A stretch of DNA of 64,000 nucleotides from Isoperla grammatica (taxonomy: Eukaryota > Arthropoda > Insecta > Plecoptera > Perlodidae). The notes under the pieces were generated by a model. It made no database searches. It was not told the origin of the DNA and worked only from the letters and a program-made list of their open reading frames with translations. Shown piece by piece: positions 46,201 through 57,859 of this stretch. Location of the stretch: positions 19,725,458-19,789,457 of the forward strand of contig OX246738.1 in the NCBI GenBank assembly GCA_945910005.1. The letters run 5' to 3'. The position numbers and the translations under genes are program-made. Numbering within the stretch: the first letter of the stretch is position 1; the number at the start of each line of letters is the position of its first letter.

Positions 46201-49048
46201 ACATTTTACGGTTTTAATATAAAGCTACACTAGTCAAAACACTGTTAATTAAAATTTCTTACATAGTTAAAAGCTCTTACTGTCAGCCATCGATTCTCTA
46301 AATATCGACAAAATTAATGTCAAATTTATTTAAAGTTTTTGTATTTTACCTCTTGTTTAATTATGTCACCAGAACTGTAGTTCAATTAAAGTCCGATTCT
46401 AGTTACTAAACCCACATATTCACCAAGTAGTTGGTTATTCTCACATCTTGTAAACATTGCCGGCGATATGTCTTCTCGGTAAGTGATAGTGACAAGTGAC
46501 AGCGTTGAGTGAGTGATCGTTCCCGGTTTGGGTCAAGGGGGCATCCACGTGTTTCATCACATAACACACGTGTCAGTACCACCGCGTTATTCAGCAACAT
46601 GGAGCTGAATCAGTGAGGATGGACCATCGTGAAGCGACCTACGTACGCTATGGTATTGGGGTCGTTTTCATTTTTATCGACTTTAATCACGCACTTACTT
46701 AGCCTACGTACACCTTTCTTCGAGTACGGATTTCTCTCTTTCGCGAGCCCACTTCACTATGTTAAATCAGAAGAAGGATGGTTTGATGTTTAAAGTAGCC
46801 GTATTTACATTCTTTTATGGAACCGAATACTTGACCTTGGAATGTGTGTAAGAAAGTTTCATCTGCTTATGCGTGCGTGTGCGTGTGAGTGAGTGTGTGA
46901 TTGGTAGTTTTCTAAAATATGAATGTTTACGCACGTGTTAAGTGTTTGTGTATTATGTGGTTAAAGTATTGAATTTTCACTTCCATTTTTTTGTTTTTTT
47001 ATTAGAGTCATTTACTCGAAACTTTTTGTCAGGATTCAGAATCGAACCGGTGACCTCCCAGATTACGGTCTGGCGTGTAGCCGTAACCTTTTAGCTTTCT
47101 ACCTGCGACATCTCCTAGTGCAGATGTTTGTTCATAATATGCGACATGCATTCTGTGAACACGTAGTAACCACCGGTAATCCATGTGCACTGAATGAGGC
47201 ACTATTTAGTAAAACATCTAACGCAGTGGTGCAGTAGTGTGGCGCTCTTGACGTATTGTTAACCATAAGTACCACGACTGAATGAGTTTTTACAGTGTTC
47301 AAAAAGCTGAAACACACAGCGGGGCTGAGTGGGCGCCTTTCGTTACACAAAAGTAGAATTTTGGAACAAAACTCATTTAAATCTTATTACTAATTTAAAA
47401 CATTTTAATTTGAAAACTTTTCTGAACATTTCTGGAAGAGTGTCGGATCGTCAGTCAACTTCTCTCATAAATACAATAATTATTATTAAGGAAGCCGGAA
47501 AACACAGCCAAAACTTTCATCACCACCAACTAAATCTCCATTTTAGTGCAGGAATGAATAATTATTTCTGTTTTAATAATAATTATTTAAGTGAAAAAAT
47601 AAGAGGGAATTACAAAGTCAAAAGGGTTTCTCTCTCCATTTCTCGGTCCCTTGTTTTAATTTCCATGATGACAGTTGGCTACAAAACGCTGCTCACTAAA
47701 GCACAGAGTAAATTAATTTACTTCAAAATACGCGAACAGCAGACAAGTGCCGTTGGTTTGCGCTCGAGCTCATTTCGTCGGCGTAAAACGCTCGTATTGT
47801 AAATTAGAATCGTTCCAGCGACGCGAATGTCAAACACGTCCGTGGTTTTATTTACTTCAAAGAACTTATTTAACGGAAGTATGAATACATTTGATTGAGA
47901 CGGGTCGGGTCTCGCTATACAGGAGCGAGTTACAGCGGTGTAGCCCTCGGGGGATCAAACGAGCCACTCCATTCGATCCTACGTATTTGTGATTGACAGT
48001 TGATCAAGGAAAATGAAAATAATTCCTTTGTGTTTATTAAAAGCTTTTTCCATTCAACGAAATGATGAATTGTGGATAGATAAACGTTATTGATAAGCGA
48101 ACGTGAGTTACATCAAAGCTGGTTTAATTTAAGTGACGAGTCGGTCCCGTGTCTGTCGTCTCCAGCCAAACCGATCGACAATAATTGTGCACTTTTATTT
48201 TTTGGAATAACCTTTTTAGTGAATTAATTTTAAAGTTGAATTTTTTCATTTTACCATCGTTAAATTGACTATATATGAAGCTCACCATACCAAATTATAT
48301 TGTAGGAATGTATTCCTTTGTCATTACTCATTAATGATGATAAGCATCACATAGCGAATTCAATTTTCCTCATTTTTCACCGTTTTCGTGTGATTTCTTT
48401 CTTTCATTGACGCAACCGCACAATAATCTTAACTTAGTTCGTTAGTGTTCTGAAGAGGTGACATCAGGTCAACCGGTGGTGCCCCTGCATCATAGATTCC
48501 TAAGAATAATAATTATTATAATGAAGCCTCAGCAGGTATAACGAAAGGGTAACTGGTATGCAAAACGCATGCGCTTCTGGGTTAAGATCCCAACGTCAGA
48601 AAACATGTATTATTGCCATCGCATCTGATCACTAACGTCACATTTGCGCTTATGATCCCTTACATTTCTTTCGTTTTAAATATGGTATATCACCATCACA
48701 TTCAGTATCATCCATTACAATGAAATGTTTACTGTGTGGTACAATAACTGCTACACTAATTCTGTGTAAGCTGAATATTTCCACTCGGCTTATGAATAAT
48801 GCCCCGTGTAAACAAGTCTGACAGCGCCAATGTGACATCACATAACGCGTACACATGTGAGGGAGTCCCAATGTTATCTAACCGAACTGTTTTAAACTTA
48901 TCCATGCAAACAGTATATCGGAATCAATGTTAATGTGCATGTTGCTGGGCTTATGTACATCATGTAACACTGATTATCTGTTGCAAGCAATACTCAACGT
49001 ACGGCGGATATATTTTGGCAACGTTGTTAGCAAGACGATAAGTGAGTG
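46201..49048. other. Intergenic; one long unexplained frame
   Basis: A 157-codon plus-strand frame at 47329-47802 is the longest non-repeat frame outside the gene. It is AT-driven (Asn, Lys, Ile, Leu), has no domain or signal, and lacks splice support, so I do not call it. A SINE remnant lies at 47030. A GC-richer patch at 47880-47980 is unexplained. Confidence 0.5.
47030..47105 (-). mobile_element. tRNA-like SINE head remnant
   Basis: The complement reads GGTCACCGGTTCGATTCTGA with a good B box, preceded by a diverged GTTACGGCTACACGCCAGAC region and followed by a T-rich stretch. Read as a SINE fragment. Confidence 0.45.
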
Positions 49049-49249
49049 ATTAAAAACCAACTAATTGGACTATTCGCTGTTTTTTTGTCAAGATTAAAAA
49101 TTACGCAATATTTCGAGTGCTACTACCAGCTAATAGTTGGTAATAATATTGGTAGACGCTGTCGAAGGGTGCTGAGTAGCGCTCGAAATTTTGCGTAATT
49201 TTTAATCTTGACAAGGAAAAGTGAAGAGTCCAATTAGTTTGTTTTTAAT
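49049..49249. mobile_element. Foldback MITE (~200 bp)
   Basis: Arms run from ATTAAAAACCAACTAATTGG inward to TTTCGAGTGCTACTA and return as TAGCGCTCGAAATTTTG to CCAATTAGTTTGTTTTTAAT. That is about 75 bp per arm with several small indels, around a ~50-bp centre. A TTGTCAAGATTAAAAATTAC core is matched perfectly between arms. Confidence 0.8.
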
Positions 49250-49972
49250 AACGTTTACCTGTTCTACTAAGTTTCCGTTTTTAATTAAGATTAGTGGGAG
49301 ATTATGAAGATGGAACTCGTCACAGTTGTCATCCATACCTAAACGTTAAAACGTATGAATTACATTGAATTTTTCTTTTTATTACTAACGATTTATTAAT
49401 GACAATTTTGCTGTTTACAGTAATTTTGTTTATTTAGGGGGTGTAATGTCGCTGATTTCCACGAAAGCTAGCTGAATGAAAATACAAAGTTTGAATAATA
49501 TACGTTTTTTAATTGAATGGCATTAAGCGTACTCTTGTTGTAGCAACTTTCAAGTACATTGCCGGTAAAGTGTATTAATAGTGTGGTATAACACTGTGCA
49601 CAATAATTAAGGTGTGATGCCCCTTCTATACATGCACAAGTCATATGGTCAAATAGAAAATAATAACAATGACATAAACGTTTTTTTACAAAGCGTATTT
49701 CTTACAAAAGATTATTGAAATCTCGACTATTTTCATTGTGATACAACGCTTACATTTGTTGATGCTACACTCAATTAGAATATAGACGTGGTTTTGTGAT
49801 AGATAACTAGTTACAATGACAAAACTTTTATAGCCTCAACAGGTTATTATTTCTAAATAAGATTAAAATAATGTAAACGCAAAGTAACTTCTTTGATAAC
49901 AATACAACACATTAACAATATAATCCTGGTGGCTATAGCCACCCCCTGACCTAACTTAAGTTGGAAACAGGA

Positions 49973-49975
<3 letters not shown>

Positions 49976-50029
<54 letters not shown>
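49976..50029 (+). repeat. (TA)n microsatellite
   Basis: About 26 TA units followed by ATT repeats. It could extrude as a cruciform, but is ordinary in AT-rich genomes. Confidence 0.97.
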
Positions 50030-50033
<4 letters not shown>

Positions 50034-51148
50034 ATTATTAGTATACAATTCCTCCGAAATCATCACGGCTTTGTTCCCAGTTCCTCAATGCTTGTAGTGT
50101 TTAAATATCACTTCCTTTTGTACACTGCGATACTTTCTTAACATTTAAATGAGTGCACCGTCAAGCCAAAAATGAAAACATGTTTAGATTACTGGAATTT
50201 GTGTAAGGTTTTGTTGGGTAGGCCAATAGTTGTAAAGGATTGCAATTCACTTTTGCTATTACAAACACACAAGAAAAGGCAAACTAGTAGTTTACCTGCG
50301 CTGAAGTCCTGGTTTACATGAGGTTAGTACGCTATCTACGTTTGAAAAGTTCAATCAACATAATTACAACTGTTTAACTATTTGTTTGAAACTCGCTTGT
50401 TTATTTGTTTTGAATTTCAGTACTTCCGACTGTGTACTTTTTGTTTTAAGCTTTTAAAATCGATAATAAATTTTACAATGGAAACGCAAAACGTTAATTG
50501 CTTGTCAAATAATGTAATTTGTTTTCTGAGTATCTGTTAACATGTTGTTTGTGTCCAACGTTGCGTTAACTTTCAGTTGCTTTTTTATGTTTTGTTAATT
50601 TTTGGAATTAGTTGAGGTCACAACTGCGTTGTAAATTAGTAATTAAGCAGCCACATTGAATTATTAAAACCACGTTTTAGTTTGCTGTATTTAATTTATT
50701 ATGTATCATTATTTATTATATATCCTTGTTTCCATAAAGTATGTTTGATGTCAGTTAAATGTTTTGCAGCTTGCTGTATATTACACACGATGAACCTAAG
50801 GACTTTGCTTTAGTCGAGTGCTTTGTAACGTCTTTGACAATGGTGGAGGTGCCGAGTCGGCCAAAGAAATCAAGTTTGTATTCCGGTCAAGTTAAAAGTA
50901 GAAATAAACAGTTCTGTTTTTGTGTCGGGGCGGAAGGAAGACCGTTGATTATGATCGTTTTGTGAATCGCCTTTGGGTCCCCACCAAGAGCTTCTCGTAG
51001 TTTCTGAGAGCCCCAATAGAGCGCAGCAGGGGTACGTTCGTCCGCATTGGAACTCGCTTTGTTGCCTTTATTCGGCGAGGCTCGCATTGTATGTTTTGGT
51101 TTTATTGGAACGACTAGTTAGTGTAGTTAAATTTTGTGACGATAGATG

Positions 51149-51181
51149 ACGCACACGCACACGCACACGCACACGCACACG
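51149..51181 (+). repeat. (CGCACA)n hexanucleotide repeat
   Basis: About five CGCACA units ending in CACGTG. Confidence 0.95.
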
Positions 51182-51971
51182 TGTTTTATTCAATATATAT
51201 GTTAATCAATCTATTACGGTATAGTGCAACATCTTTTAAAGTGTATTAAGTTATTTTAAAATAATGTAAAATAATAAAAAAGATTCTGCATTATCCTTTA
51301 GTATTATCAGGATAATAATATGTGTTTGGAGTAAATCAGATGACTATATAAAATCGTACTTTTTTGATTCCAGTCATATTAAATAACTTTCATATAACCT
51401 TAAAAGTGCATTTATTCACAGTTAACGTGTTAATTTTGTCACAGTTTCACGTTAAGATAAAACTTCTTAAATGCCCACGAATCTTAATTGTTCCGCCTAA
51501 AATGAGGGAAACGCCTTTTGTCTCGTAACAATAATATCACACATCTTAATTGCATAAATATGGTTGAACAAATCACGGATTATTTATTTCGAAAGTACTT
51601 ACGGATTACATTTTTGTAACGTACTGCATATACAGGCGAAGACAATGAATATAATTTTCTATAATATACCTCGTGTTTTGTCTTTTCTTGTTGTAAATCT
51701 GATAAAGACAACGCAAAACCATGTTTTTAAATAATAATCTCTTGTGTTTTAGCTCAACACTGAATTTAATTGATGGCTATTGTTAGAATATCAGCGAAAG
51801 TGTGTCCACTTCCAGGCACAAATATCCTGACAAAGACATTTTGTTCGTCAATACTCGTGTAGCTAGTGCTCTGCACTCCGAGTTTTCAAGCTATTTTACA
51901 CGTGTCCACTAGGTGACCGAAAACATTAATTATTTTGACGTTTTATATTTGCAACATGGCCGAGTTATTAT

Positions 51972-52000
51972 ATGATGATGATGATGATGATGATGATGAC
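51972..52000 (+). repeat. (GAT)n trinucleotide repeat
   Basis: Nine GAT/ATG units; it gives the poly-Met start of a spurious frame at 51972-52160. Confidence 0.95.
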
Positions 52001-52779
52001 TATGATAAAGACGGGTGGAGGGGAAACGGGTACCGGCACATACCCTACTCCCGTCGAAAGTGCCAAGACGACCGTCGGCTTCACGATCCATCCCAAAGAA
52101 CGGTGTAACTTTGACAAGTCATATAGGTTCCTCCACTATCCTGGACTGCCGAGCAGTTAACAAGAAGAAGGAAGCTGTTACACAAGTTTTTGGATAACTA
52201 GTATCTCGGAGCAGAGCGCTCGTCTATCTTTCCTCCTGACCTAGCCAAATGCTGCTTAACTTTGGTGTTCGTCAGGGGACCGGTTAAGCGACCGTGACAA
52301 AAACCGTCGGTCAGTTGTTTTATACCGGTTTTACTTTCACAGTTTTTTGACCGGATATTTTTTTACGGCACTTCTATCATCGTATCACCATACTGTCTGT
52401 ATACATACCCACATGGATTTCATTTCTTGATTACCTAAATACATTCATACTGCGTTGACTCTGCCTGCTATCAGTGTCTCTATTGCCTTTCGATTCCCTA
52501 TCGTTCCGTTCCGCCACTGTGTATGTTATGACCACTACATGTATAACACATACCAAGAACCGTTTTACAATACGTCGGTTGTCTTGTTTTAAACTTGGAT
52601 GTCATGTGGCGTTTTCCCATCTTCATAATTTCCCACTCATCATCTCGATTAGCATCGTTGCCAAAATATGATACGCTGAGCCCAAAATATCAACACCACC
52701 ATCTAACGTCGGGTTAGAAATACAATAGACACTCATAGAATTTGTTATTCTAACGCTTTGTCCGCCATGTACTAGAAAC

Positions 52780-53481
52780 CAGGGGTGGATCCAGGAGGGG
52801 GGGAGGAGGGGGGTAGGCCCCCCCTTGAGTCGTGAAAAGCTACATTAAGTTTGTAAAATTGAGTGAGTACAGCAGAAAGGCAGTTTCCCCCGCAAATAAT
52901 AGATTGATTTCAAATTAATTGCTTTCGTTTACTTAGATAGTTTGAAAACTGTGTTTGAAAATTGCGCGGTGAGACCGGCTTAAGCTCACGTTTGTTTTGT
53001 TTGGATAGTTACTATTTCGTGGGTTGGCTATTGTTTACTTACCCGCAGTTCAGGTGAAGCCCGATAGGTAAGGTCAGAACTGTAGCAGCTGTCTAGGCAA
53101 AGTGCGTTTCCCAACTTCAAACAGTCCGACGTAAAGTGAATAACACTTCTAAGAAGAAAGCGGACGAAATGAAGGTGGAGGTAGCATACATACAGGTAAG
53201 AAAGACACGCATTTTCCGTATATCAGTCTGTAAACCATGCCATTACCTGGTATAGCCATAAGCAGTGATACTGAAACGAAGATGTGCGTTGTGCATTGTG
53301 CATTGTGGACGTGTGATTCATAGCAGTGCCTGATTTCGCTGTTCACCTAAATGTCCGCCGCCCCCAGTTAGAGCGTCACTTACTGAGACTATTTTTATAG
53401 GGGGGGGGGGGGGGGTTGCACCATCCGATCATCTAATCAGAGCCCGCCCCCCCCCTTAAAAAGGTCCTGAATCCACCCCTG
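52780..53481. mobile_element. hAT-like non-autonomous element (702 bp)
   Basis: Terminal inverted repeats are CAGGGGTGGATCCAGGA at the left and TCCTGAATCCACCCCTG at the right, followed by G- and C-rich homopolymer stretches just inside both ends (52796-52825, 53401-53455). Flanks CTAGAAAC (52772-52779) and ATAGAAAC (53482-53489) agree at 7 of 8 positions, consistent with an 8-bp target duplication. The interior has no long frame; a 65-codon minus-strand frame at 53149-53346 has no recognisable motif. Confidence 0.8.
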
Positions 53482-53654
53482 ATAGAAACCAGTAATATGT
53501 TTGTCTTTAAAGCGATATTGGTTTCTCTTCTGAGTACGAATCACTTATTTAGTATTACATTCATTTCTGTCATTTCGGCTCTAGAAATAGAAGGTTTAAT
53601 ATCACACACGAAAACAGTGACACATCAAAGCAAAGCATTCCAGAATTAAATTTG

Positions 53655-54331
53655 CCCAGGGACAACTTATGTCCCTCTGCAGGTGACTAACTAGGCAAAT
53701 TGTGTTAGGAAGGAATGTCCGTGGGCTGTCAGTATGACTCCCAGCATCACCTTGTGAGTCTAGGGTGACCAGATGGTCAAGACTGAATTTCAGGACACTT
53801 TTTTTCTCTAACTGAATGGAGGTGAAAACACTGTCAAGGGTTAATTGTTTGCTGGAAGTGGAACGGTGACAGTCTTGTTTTTTAATTATTTAAATTTTCT
53901 TACTCGATATTAAATTTGTTATATTTTTATGGCAGCCGTGCCTTGCCAGTGCATTGCACGCTAGCGCTCTGCTAGGGAAGCGCAAGCAAACAAGACTTTC
54001 TACGCAACAAACTGCCATTCGTGGCGGCGCTCCGAATCACAAATTTACCACTGACCACTTCTCTTCTTTGTTTTTTCCAAGTTAAAATTGGTAATTTTTT
54101 AACCACATATTCAAGAAAATCGTGAATTTACCAATTTCGGGACAAAAGGTGTCCCGAAATCAAACACTTCGGGACACGGGACAGTGTGCCAAATTCGGGA
54201 CTGTCCCGCATTTTTCGAGACGTATGGTCACCGTACTTGTGACTAAGGAACATCTTGCAAAAATTAGGTTAGCCAGTGGCCGGTATCACACCTCTCGAAT
54301 TAGAATATCGTGTGTTACCGCCTCTATCGGT
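53655..54331 (-). mobile_element. SINE family 1 copy split by a hAT-like MITE
   Basis: On the minus strand the head begins at 54331 (ACCGATAGAGGCGGTAAC), continues through TACCGGCCACTGGC and TTCCTTAGTCAC to 54236, and then breaks at the element 53759-54235. It resumes at 53758 with TGATGCTGGGAGTCAT, CGGACATTCCTTCC and TAGTTAGTCACCTGCAGAGG. The order and spacing match the intact copy at 7360 once the insert is removed. The B-box region is diverged. Confidence 0.75.
53759..54235. mobile_element. hAT-like MITE (477 bp) nested in a SINE
   Basis: Ends are TCTAGGGTGACCAGATGG and the inverse-related TATGGTCACCGTA, with a subterminal GGGACA/TGTCCC-rich zone. It is flanked by CTTGTGAG (53751-53758) and CTTGTGAC (54236-54243), a 7/8 match to an 8-bp target duplication as made by hAT transposases. 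There is no coding capacity. The subterminal GGGACAGTCCCG style is shared with known non-autonomous hAT elements in other animals. Confidence 0.75.
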
Positions 54332-54354
54332 AATGTGTACATTAATTTCGCACC

Positions 54355-54560
54355 TTGAGGATCCAACCCACACCTCGTGCGTTGCGTTGCCATTGCGCTG
54401 TCTAAGTTGGCCTCAATGTTGAATGTGTTGCGCCTGTGATCGCAACCAGCCGTTCTCCCGTGCACGGCGGGTTGCCTGCCTGTCTCACGGCTCAGTGCTA
54501 CTGCGAGCAGCACTCCGGTCTAGATGGGGCCCTCCTCGTGGTGACCGGTGCCCGGTATCT
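54355..54560. other. GC-rich patch of unknown nature
   Basis: About 200 bp of elevated GC with several CpG, just beyond the SINE head at 54331. The minus-strand frame 54286-54513 has no recognisable product. Confidence 0.35.
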
Positions 54561-54729
54561 CATGCAACTATAGTGTAATTACTTTATGCAGCTCACATGG
54601 TCATCATGTTTACTCTTACAATTCTCACATTCAATTTCGTCATACTTATTCCGGACCTCTTTGTGATCTCAACACCCCCCATACAGCCTTTTAACTCCGC
54701 TCCCTCCTACTTTGGACCATCGTATGATA

Positions 54730-54790
54730 ACCCTGGCAATGTGCAATGGATTTGATTCGGCCGAAGTCATATTATGAGCTAGCAGTTGAT
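54730..54790 (+). repeat. Dispersed repeat fragment (pair with 9381)
   Basis: Second copy of the CGGCCGA(C/A)GTCATAT motif region with about 75-80% similarity by eye over ~50 bp. Confidence 0.55.
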
Positions 54791-55764
54791 TTTTCTCAAC
54801 ATCAAATTAGAGAAGAAATGGTAAATTATTTTGAGTTATCTATTGTGTGAAGAACGAGCGTATTTAGTTCCATGCTAATAATTAACAACTTGGAGAAAGA
54901 ATTCCAAATCCTTTCCTCCAGTATTTCTATTTTCCATTTACCTTAACCCTTCTCTGATCGTTAATTATTCATCTTTTATAAACAACTTAAAACAGTTTTC
55001 AAATCTCTGATGTAAACAGTATACGAAGATCGGGTTTAGTTAATACCAGTATGCGAAAACTTCGATAAGTGCTTAATAATGTATGTGTATCTTAAAGCTC
55101 TTATGACCGTTTTTGCTTTTTCTAAATTATGCAGTACTTAAGGAAAGCACTGAAAACAACAGTATTCACGTAATGCGTTATACATAATGAAATCAAAAAT
55201 TCTTCTTTAAACTGTAAATTTATCCCTGTGTGTCTGATTAGGGATTGATCAGATATTTTGATCTATACATGCACTAGATTGTGACGTCATCCTAGCAAGC
55301 ATTCTTTCACACAGTGAATACCGTCGAGTACCGTTATTTTCATGATTCACTATAGTCACTGATAATCCTTCTTTTTGCTTTGTTTGTTTCATTTTGGTAA
55401 AACACAAACATTCTTAAACACTGTTTTCCAGTTTAGGAGGTTCATTTTCTTTTAGAGAATTGTGTGGCTTGCATTTTCATACGAATTGAAAGTTTATCTC
55501 GTCCAAAATTCAGGACTGTATGGTAATGTTTCGTAAAATAACGTGCAAACTCCCTTAAATCACAATAAAACAAAATGGGATTGAACATGGGGCTTACTTA
55601 TTGCTTGCTCGGCGCCAAATAGTAATATTCCACCGCTTGTTTGAGCCACCCCCGAGTCGTTGATAAAGTGGCGCTGTGCCGCCCTGGGGTCGAGTGTAGC
55701 TCGCTGGCTCAGCGCGGGCCAGCCAACACCCTTGCAGCGCATCACATTGCCACGAGCCAACATT

Positions 55765-55811
55765 TCTAACAATATGTTGATCAGTGAACCCCTGATCAAC
55801 ATATTGTTAGA
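55765..55811. repeat. Perfect 20-bp-arm hairpin
   Basis: TCTAACAATATGTTGATCAG, loop TGAACCC, and the exact complement to 55811. The right arm continues into a ~66-bp imperfect tandem duplication (about 55806-55916) with ATATAATAATTTCAACA in each copy. Confidence 0.92.
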
Positions 55812-56399
55812 GATGTTATAACAACTTAGAGGAGAAATGCATCATATAATAATTTCAACATGTTAGAAATGTAATAACATCTAGGAGAAGAAATGTATTA
55901 TATAATAATTTCAACACCTTGTTCAAGACGATAAAATACTTGTGGAAAAAAAACCACATTCAAATTTGCTTCCTTTTTCCCTATAGTTAAGAAGAAATAT
56001 AGGATTAATCTTTACAAGACGCACAATTTAACGCACAAGTATCTACACGTACACACGAGGCTATTTTAAAAATATTCTGTGTTCTCTTGGTGTCTTTGTT
56101 TCTCACACTATCCCGCACATAATCTTCAAGATTAACAATTAGTACAAACAATTACAATTATTATACTTTTTCCCCATATGTTTTACATTGATGTGAACGA
56201 AATCTGAATAATCTAAATAAATTTATATTAATTTTACATTTGTAGCTCAGGTGTATTGTTTTAAAAAAAGTGATACTTATGAGAAGAACGTATATGGAGC
56301 CTAGATAATTAAGTTAAGGTCTATAGTATATCATTGAAACATGTGCATAGAGATAATGCAATACCAATCGTATATATCTTACATAAACTTGATAGAAAC

Positions 56400-56437
56400 G
56401 TCAAACTAAGAAGGTCGTGAGACCTTCGTAGTTTGAC
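56400..56437. repeat. Hairpin with 17-18-bp arms
   Basis: GTCAAACTAAGAAGGTC, then GTGA, then GACCTTCGTAGTTTGAC; one mismatch in the arms. AT-rich surroundings, no gene nearby. Confidence 0.85.
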
Positions 56438-57712
56438 GCTCCCCTCTTGCTCTCCTCTGTCGCTATGATACCGTCCCTTACCTCCATGACAACCTGACAC
56501 AATAATTTCATATCATATTATATTATTTATTATCACATTTGTTACGCTGGGCGGTAGTCACATAACTAGGAGGTGGCTCTTCAAACCATGCTTGTCAAAC
56601 TAAAAATATCTGCACCCTATCAATTTCACGTAGGTTTACAGAGCGGTGTTTAAATGAGTAATAAACTAATAATATTAAACACTTCCCTGGGTGGAATCAA
56701 TGTATGCAGTCAACGACCGAACCTCGACAAAGACCTCCCGGTAGAAAACGTTGTTAAAGTAATATTGGTAAAACTTGTAAGAACTACCATATAAGAGCAT
56801 ACGAGACTAAAATGTTGTTTTACGAATCCTCATAGTGATTGAGCTGGGAGATTGGGGACGCAATAAAACTGTATGCTAGTCCTGCAACAAGCATACATGC
56901 TGCACTCTGGTCTTAAAACGAGCGCTGTCTCATGTTGTCTCGCCAAAGTGACATCGGCCAATCTAAAGGACGAATATATTTGAAGCACTAGTTTACTTGG
57001 AGACTTTGTTTCATACATTTGTAAGTTATGTTCTCTAAAACAACACATATTTATAGAGGTCAAGACTCAAGCTCTAAATATCTCATTCTGCATCTTCTTC
57101 GTTCTTTCTAAATGGTCTTAGATACATGGTAATTTTCAGACTGCTCCCGTTTCTAGATTTCAATTCGTATCACTCGGATTTATACCTTCATATTTTATTT
57201 ATTTTACCTCATTCACATTTATTAAATGAAAAACATTAAATTCTTTTTTGCATTATAACCTAATGTTATAAGTTGATTGCCAAATGTATTATCATCATCA
57301 TATCTATTTAGCGTTGATATTGTGTTTTTGTTATAAAATGGGAAATTAGTATTGAATAATATACAACGACCTCTGCTGCAAACCAGTTCCATGTCAGAAT
57401 GAGATATATATCTTTAATGTTTTTATAAAAGGTGTTTGTTAATTTTTTGACTCGTCATCGTTGGCACATATTTTATTTCTAATGTTTATATCTGGCAAAA
57501 ACTTACGCATATGTTTCACTGAGCTCAAAATATGTACCGCAAAATTACGCTTGTGTGACGTACTCAAATTTGCAACAAGTAAAATATACTTTGAAGTAGG
57601 TATTTATAATTTCTAAGTCCACAAGCATATAATATGTAACTATAATACTGTAAACTCATAGTGTATGATTACTTGCGTACTGAGCTTGAAAAAGCGTCAA
57701 GGCAAAAACCTG

Positions 57713-57859
57713 CAGGGCGATTCTGTATGGGCGACGATACGTTTATCACCGGTTTCAGTTGTTAGAAGAAGGCGATGAGCCGATCACCGCCTTGCATTCG
57801 CCTTCAGTAACGACCAAAACTGGTGATAAATTTATCGTCGCCCATACAGAATCGCCCTG
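57713..57859. mobile_element. Short MITE (147 bp) with 26-bp perfect inverted ends
   Basis: The left end CAGGGCGATTCTGTATGGGC (plus GACGAT) is mirrored exactly at the right end. The inner parts are also imperfectly complementary (GTTTATCACCGGTTTCAGTT against AACTGGTGATAAATTTAT), so the whole unit can fold back. CTG flanks both sides, a possible 3-bp target duplication. The low divergence of the arms suggests fairly recent activity. Superfamily uncertain. Confidence 0.85.

Larger units (their letters stand above)
49250..52779. other. Intergenic with microsatellites
   Basis: Contains the TA, CGCACA and GAT repeats listed. A GC-richer stretch at 50925-51090 carries a 66-codon minus-strand frame containing YWGSQKLREALGGDPKAIHK, with no recognised family. 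It could be a decayed exon or element. Confidence 0.5.

Noticed and set aside
47329..47802. 157-codon open frame as a gene
   Set aside because: AT-driven composition, no motif, signal or splice support; expected by chance in 64 kb of AT-rich DNA.
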